Assembly: GCF_007750855.1 (NCBI RefSeq)
Contig: NZ_CP036291.1
Location: forward strand, 5,368,905-5,432,904
Direction of reading: 5' to 3'
Origin: Pirellulimonas nuda
Lineage (GTDB): Bacteria; Planctomycetota; Planctomycetia; Pirellulales; Lacipirellulaceae
DNA: 64,000 nt
Position 1 is the first letter of the stretch. Each line of letters opens with the position of its first letter. Below, piece by piece: positions 61,388 to 64,000 of this stretch. Under the pieces are notes generated by a model, which searched no databases, was not told where the DNA came from, and was given only the letters and a program-made list of their open reading frames with translations. Position numbers and translations under genes: made by a program.

Positions 61388-62063
61388 GACAAACGCCCGC
61401 GCAACGGAGATTCGTGAGTCTTAAACGAAGCCCCGAATCCTAGTCGGGATCGGCCCGCGGGGGAAGTGGGGCGCCCCGAGGGGCGAAACGGCCCTTAAAA
61501 GCAGGGCGCCCCCGCCCGCAGGGGGGCGCCGGCAGCCCTGCGCCGCCCGGAGGCTCCGGGCCGCTGGTTGTTCCTGAGCCACCGAGCCTCCTCGCTGGAG
61601 GGGCCTTGGAATCCATCGCAGTAAGTGGGGCAGGCCCGTCGCTTGCCAGGGATGGGGGAAACCTCGCAGTGAGCAGACGGGACTGCCCCGAAGGCGCCGC
61701 CATGCGGATCGCCAACACGACTCAACGGACCGCCGGCGCAGCACACATAAAGCTGCGACGAGGGGACCTACGAAGGGTGGGCCGAGGACCGGATGGCCCT
61801 CGCTGGGGAGGAGCGACGGCAGCGGGCGGGATGAGAGACCGCTGCTACTCAACGGATAGGTCACGCCCGGCACGCGGGCAAGCAGGAACCCGCCACGCCC
61901 GCTGGAGTTCGAGAGGTACTAGCTGAGCTTTCAGACAAACCGGCACATCCGCTACAGTCCCGCTCATCCGCCCCCGACACGCGGACCGATGCAACCGACA
62001 AGCCGTCACTGCGCCGCCCTTGGGCGCTACCCCCCTTCTGCTTCGACCGCCCGATAGGCGCCC
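61388..62063. other. Largest gap in the window (about 676 bp)
   Basis: No convincing coding region. It contains the structured element at 61440-61930 and about 130 bp of GC-rich leader before the LptF/G gene. A frame of about 107 codons at 61606-61926 is judged noncoding because its sequence is dictated by the hairpins. Confidence 0.5.
61440..61930 (+). ncRNA. Candidate structured RNA or unusual structured DNA, unidentified; strand uncertain
   Basis: Several strong stems lie within about 490 bp. Hairpin 61501-61541 has nested stems (GCAGGGC/GCCCTGC outside, GCGCCCCC/GGGGGCGC inside). A long stem pairs GGGGCAGgCCCGTC (61627-61640) with GACGGGaCTGCCCC (61676-61689) around GGATGGGGGAAACCTC. Further stems pair GCTGCgaCGAGGG (61753) with the region near 61797-61823. 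CTCAACGGATAG at about 61848 recalls conserved rRNA-type loops. Hallmarks of RNase P RNA (GAGGAAAGTCC, ACAGAA) and tmRNA were not found. Confidence 0.4.
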
Positions 62064-63197
62064 GTGGGAATCCTGAACCGGTACATCTTGTGGGAAACCC
62101 TGAAGGTGCTGGCCGCATCGATGGCCGTGCTGACGCTGCTGCTGACCTTTGGCATGGCGGGCAAGGAAGGGGTCCGCAACGGCCTGCCGCTGCCCGTGGT
62201 GCTCTGCACCATGCCCTACTTCTTGGTAGAGATGATCGGCTACGCGCTGCCGGGCTCGGCGCTGCTAGCGGTTTGTAACGTGTTCGGGCGGATGAGCGGC
62301 CAGAACGAGCTGGTGGCGATGAAGAGCCTCGGGATCAGCCCCTACCGCGCCATCCAGCCGGTGCTGGTGCTAGCGACGCTGCTGAGCATGGCGACCGTGA
62401 TTAGCTTCGATATAGCGGCCCGCTGGAGCCGCCCAGGCTTCCAGACGGTGCTCAGCCAGTCGCTGGCGGAGATCGCCACCGGCGTGCTGCGGGCCGGTCA
62501 GTCGTTCAACTCCCCAAAGTTTTCCGTCGCGGTCCGGCAGGTGCAAGACGGCCGGCTGATCGATCCCACCATCTGGATGGCCGCCCGCGCGGGGCAGCCG
62601 GAGGTGCTGATCGTGGCCCGTGAGGCGGTGCTCCGCACCGAGCCGGAGGGGATGGTGATCTCGTGCAGCGGCGCCGAGGCAGAGATCGGCGCCGAGGGCG
62701 AGGCGGCCTTCCCCGAAGACATCGAGATGTTTATCCCGTTCGATTCCAAGCAGCGGCCCGTCCATCGCGACTGGCTGGCGATGCGAGAAATCCCGTGGCA
62801 GGTGGGGGTGCTGAGCCGCGAGGCGGACGCTATCCGGAAGAAGCTCGAGGCCCACGAATACAAAGACTCCAGCGCCGCGGCGCAGACCCACCTCGAAGGG
62901 GTCGAGCGACAGGTTCGCCGGCTCGAGGCAGAACCCTACCGCCGGTGGGCGAACGGCTTTAGCTGCCTGGCGTTTGTGCTGCTGGGATCGCCGCTGGCGA
63001 TCCTGCGACGCAGCGCAGACTTCCTCGGCAGCTTCTTTACGGCGTTCTTGCCCATCTTGGTGATTTACTACCCGCTGCTGATGCTCAGCGAAAATCTATC
63101 GATCTCCGGGTCGGGGCCGCCGTGGGCCTTTTGGCTCGGGGACGCGCTGCTAGCAATCGCGGGTTGCTTGTTGGTGCGGCGCGTGATCCGCCGGTAG
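62064..63197 (+). CDS. LptF/LptG-type (YjgP/YjgQ) permease
   Basis: 377 residues from GTG 62064. TM helices 1-3 (VLAASMAVLTLLLTFG, VVLCTMPYFLVEMIGYALPG, IQPVLVLATLLSMATVISFD) are followed by a periplasmic jellyroll-like domain (about 130-270) and C-terminal helices (NGFSCLAFVLLGSPLAIL, FFTAFLPILVIYYPLLMLSE, WAFWLGDALLAIAGCLL). NELVAMKSLGISPYRAIQPVL is a family hallmark. In Gram-negatives LptF and LptG move LPS outward with LptB. Only one subunit is present here; the partner may be elsewhere. Confidence 0.85.
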   Translation: MGILNRYILWETLKVLAASMAVLTLLLTFGMAGKEGVRNGLPLPVVLCTMPYFLVEMIGYALPGSALLAVCNVFGRMSGQNELVAMKSLGISPYRAIQPVLVLATLLSMATVISFDIAARWSRPGFQTVLSQSLAEIATGVLRAGQSFNSPKFSVAVRQVQDGRLIDPTIWMAARAGQPEVLIVAREAVLRTEPEGMVISCSGAEAEIGAEGEAAFPEDIEMFIPFDSKQRPVHRDWLAMREIPWQVGVLSREADAIRKKLEAHEYKDSSAAAQTHLEGVERQVRRLEAEPYRRWANGFSCLAFVLLGSPLAILRRSADFLGSFFTAFLPILVIYYPLLMLSENLSISGSGPPWAFWLGDALLAIAGCLLVRRVIRR

Positions 63198-63380
63198 TCG
63201 GGGCCGCGGGCGGGCGCCCAGCCTGCCGCCAACCGCGGGACTGGGCGTGGCGGCGCCGGCGACGCCCAAGCCAGCATTGACTTCTTTAGCTCGGGCGACG
63301 CAAATAGACATTCTGGTGTAATCCTCACAGCTTGCCGCATTCGATCTAACCGGACCCCTCGCCGGCGCCGAAGACTACCT

Positions 63381-64000
63381 ATGAGCTTGTCTCCGGGAAT
63401 CCGCCGTCGGTCTTGGATGGGTCTGAATCGCATGGCGCAGCAAGCCGTTCGCATCCTGAGGTTACACGTCGCAGGCCGCGACGCGACGACCCCACGCGGC
63501 AGCCGATGGCTGTTGTGGGGCCCCCTGCTGGCGCTGCTGGGATGTCTGCTGATCTTCCGCATGACGTATGCAGACATCGCGGTCTCCGAGTGCTGCTACT
63601 GCCAGCTCACCGAGCGCTGGCCAATGGCCGACGCCCAGCCGTGGCTGTCGCTGTACGAGTACGGCTGTCTGCCGGCGATGGTGCTGGGGATCGGCGGTCT
63701 GCTGACCACGCTGGTATGCGTCTGCCTCAGGCGCGGCAGGAAGCCGCGACGCGCCGGGCTGTTCCTGGCGCTCTCACTGCTGCTGGGCCCCGGGCTGCTG
63801 GTGAACTTCATGCTCAAACCGATGATGGGCCGGCCCCGTCCGGCGCAGACCGAAGTGTTTGGCGGCGAAGAGTCGTTCGTGCTGGTCGGCACGCCGGCGC
63901 AGCTCGAAAACTGCCGGTCGTTCCCCTCGGGGCACGCGTCGATGGGCTTCTACCTGATGGCCCCGGCGTTCATGCTTAAGCGCAAGCAGAAGAAGCTCGC
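63381..64000 (+). CDS. PAP2-family phosphatase, membrane-bound (3' truncated by window edge)
   Basis: At least 206 residues from ATG 63381; the frame is open to the last base. Three TM segments are visible (WLLWGPLLALLGCLLIFRM, LPAMVLGIGGLLTTLVCVCL, LFLALSLLLGPGLLVNFML). The PAP2 acid-phosphatase signature appears as KPMMGRPRP (KX6RP) and RSFPSGHASMGF (PSGH). The third motif (SRxxxxxH) would lie beyond the edge. Such enzymes dephosphorylate undecaprenyl diphosphate or lipid phosphates at the membrane. Confidence 0.82.
   Translation, partial: MSLSPGIRRRSWMGLNRMAQQAVRILRLHVAGRDATTPRGSRWLLWGPLLALLGCLLIFRMTYADIAVSECCYCQLTERWPMADAQPWLSLYEYGCLPAMVLGIGGLLTTLVCVCLRRGRKPRRAGLFLALSLLLGPGLLVNFMLKPMMGRPRPAQTEVFGGEESFVLVGTPAQLENCRSFPSGHASMGFYLMAPAFMLKRKQKKL

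Noticed and set aside
61606-61926. 107-codon plus-strand frame as a gene
   Set aside because: It coincides with strong hairpins and has no ribosome site or recognisable product.
61440-61930. RNase P RNA, tmRNA or SRP RNA
   Set aside because: Core motifs (GAGGAAAGTCC and ACAGAA for RNase P, a tRNA-like 3' end for tmRNA, the GGAAGG-type loop for SRP) were not found on either strand.
63413-63979. 189-codon frame near the right edge
   Set aside because: Arg/Gly/Ala-rich shadow of the PAP2 gene, whose real frame starts at 63381 and runs off the window.

Overview
The window is GC-rich, gene-dense bacterial chromosome with almost no spacer DNA. It looks like a planctomycete, most likely order Pirellulales (inference). 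The basis is two secreted proteins ending in PEP-CTERM sorting tags (one also carrying dockerin-like Ca-binding repeats), a formylmethanofuran:H4MPT formyltransferase of the kind planctomycetes share with methylotrophs and methanogens, several lineage-type hypotheticals, and frequent GTG/TTG starts. No rRNA, tRNA, CRISPR array, insertion sequence or prophage was seen. The first gene (acyl-CoA dehydrogenase) is cut by the left edge and the last (PAP2 phosphatase) by the right edge.

Layout. 1-5 kb: acyl-CoA dehydrogenase end, cupin, a secreted metzincin-type protease, a TrmH-like rRNA/tRNA methyltransferase and folD. 5-15.5 kb: assimilatory sulfite reductase, a PhyH-type oxygenase, a parvulin lipoprotein behind mfd, a TrkH/TrkA potassium uptake pair and a small Lys-rich DNA-binding-type protein. 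15.7-22.5 kb: sulfate activation (cysD and a cysN-cysC fusion) interrupted by a DUF433/DUF5615 toxin-antitoxin-like pair plus a secreted hypothetical, then thrS. 22.6-27.3 kb: a PEP-CTERM protein with a strong terminator, then two tandem SppA-like lipoproteins that have both lost the catalytic Ser and Lys, preceded by a secreted hypothetical. 27.3-36.5 kb: glycosyltransferase, ABC permease, a four-S1-domain protein, ftr, a secreted STN/secretin-like protein, a PilZ protein and a zinc-finger anti-sigma-like protein.

36.6-50.3 kb: Bcp peroxiredoxin, rsfS, argS, a DUF4405-like membrane protein, topA with a histone-H1-like tail, a PpiD/SurA-like membrane protein with a very acidic insert, glgB, a degenerate RNase H-fold protein and a T2SSE-N-like protein. 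50.3-64 kb: HD phosphohydrolase, zinc-ribbon membrane protein, ACT-domain protein, thioesterase, DJ-1/PfpI, MgtC, the ribosomal cluster rpsP-trmD-rplS-yraN (no rimM), a DUF1444-like protein, recJ with a SLOG protein, rpmG, a large structured intergenic region and an LptF/G permease.

Sulfite reductase, CysD and CysN-CysC together give a near-complete assimilatory sulfate route within 15 kb. FolD and Ftr show that both tetrahydrofolate and tetrahydromethanopterin C1 carriers are probably used. Three families of palindromic intergenic repeats recur through the window. The most unusual features are the tandem inactive SppA-like lipoproteins, the toxin-antitoxin-like insertion in the cys operon, the RNase H-like protein without its acidic tetrad, and the unidentified structured region at about 61.44-61.93 kb. 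Functions come from motif recognition only; no database search was possible.
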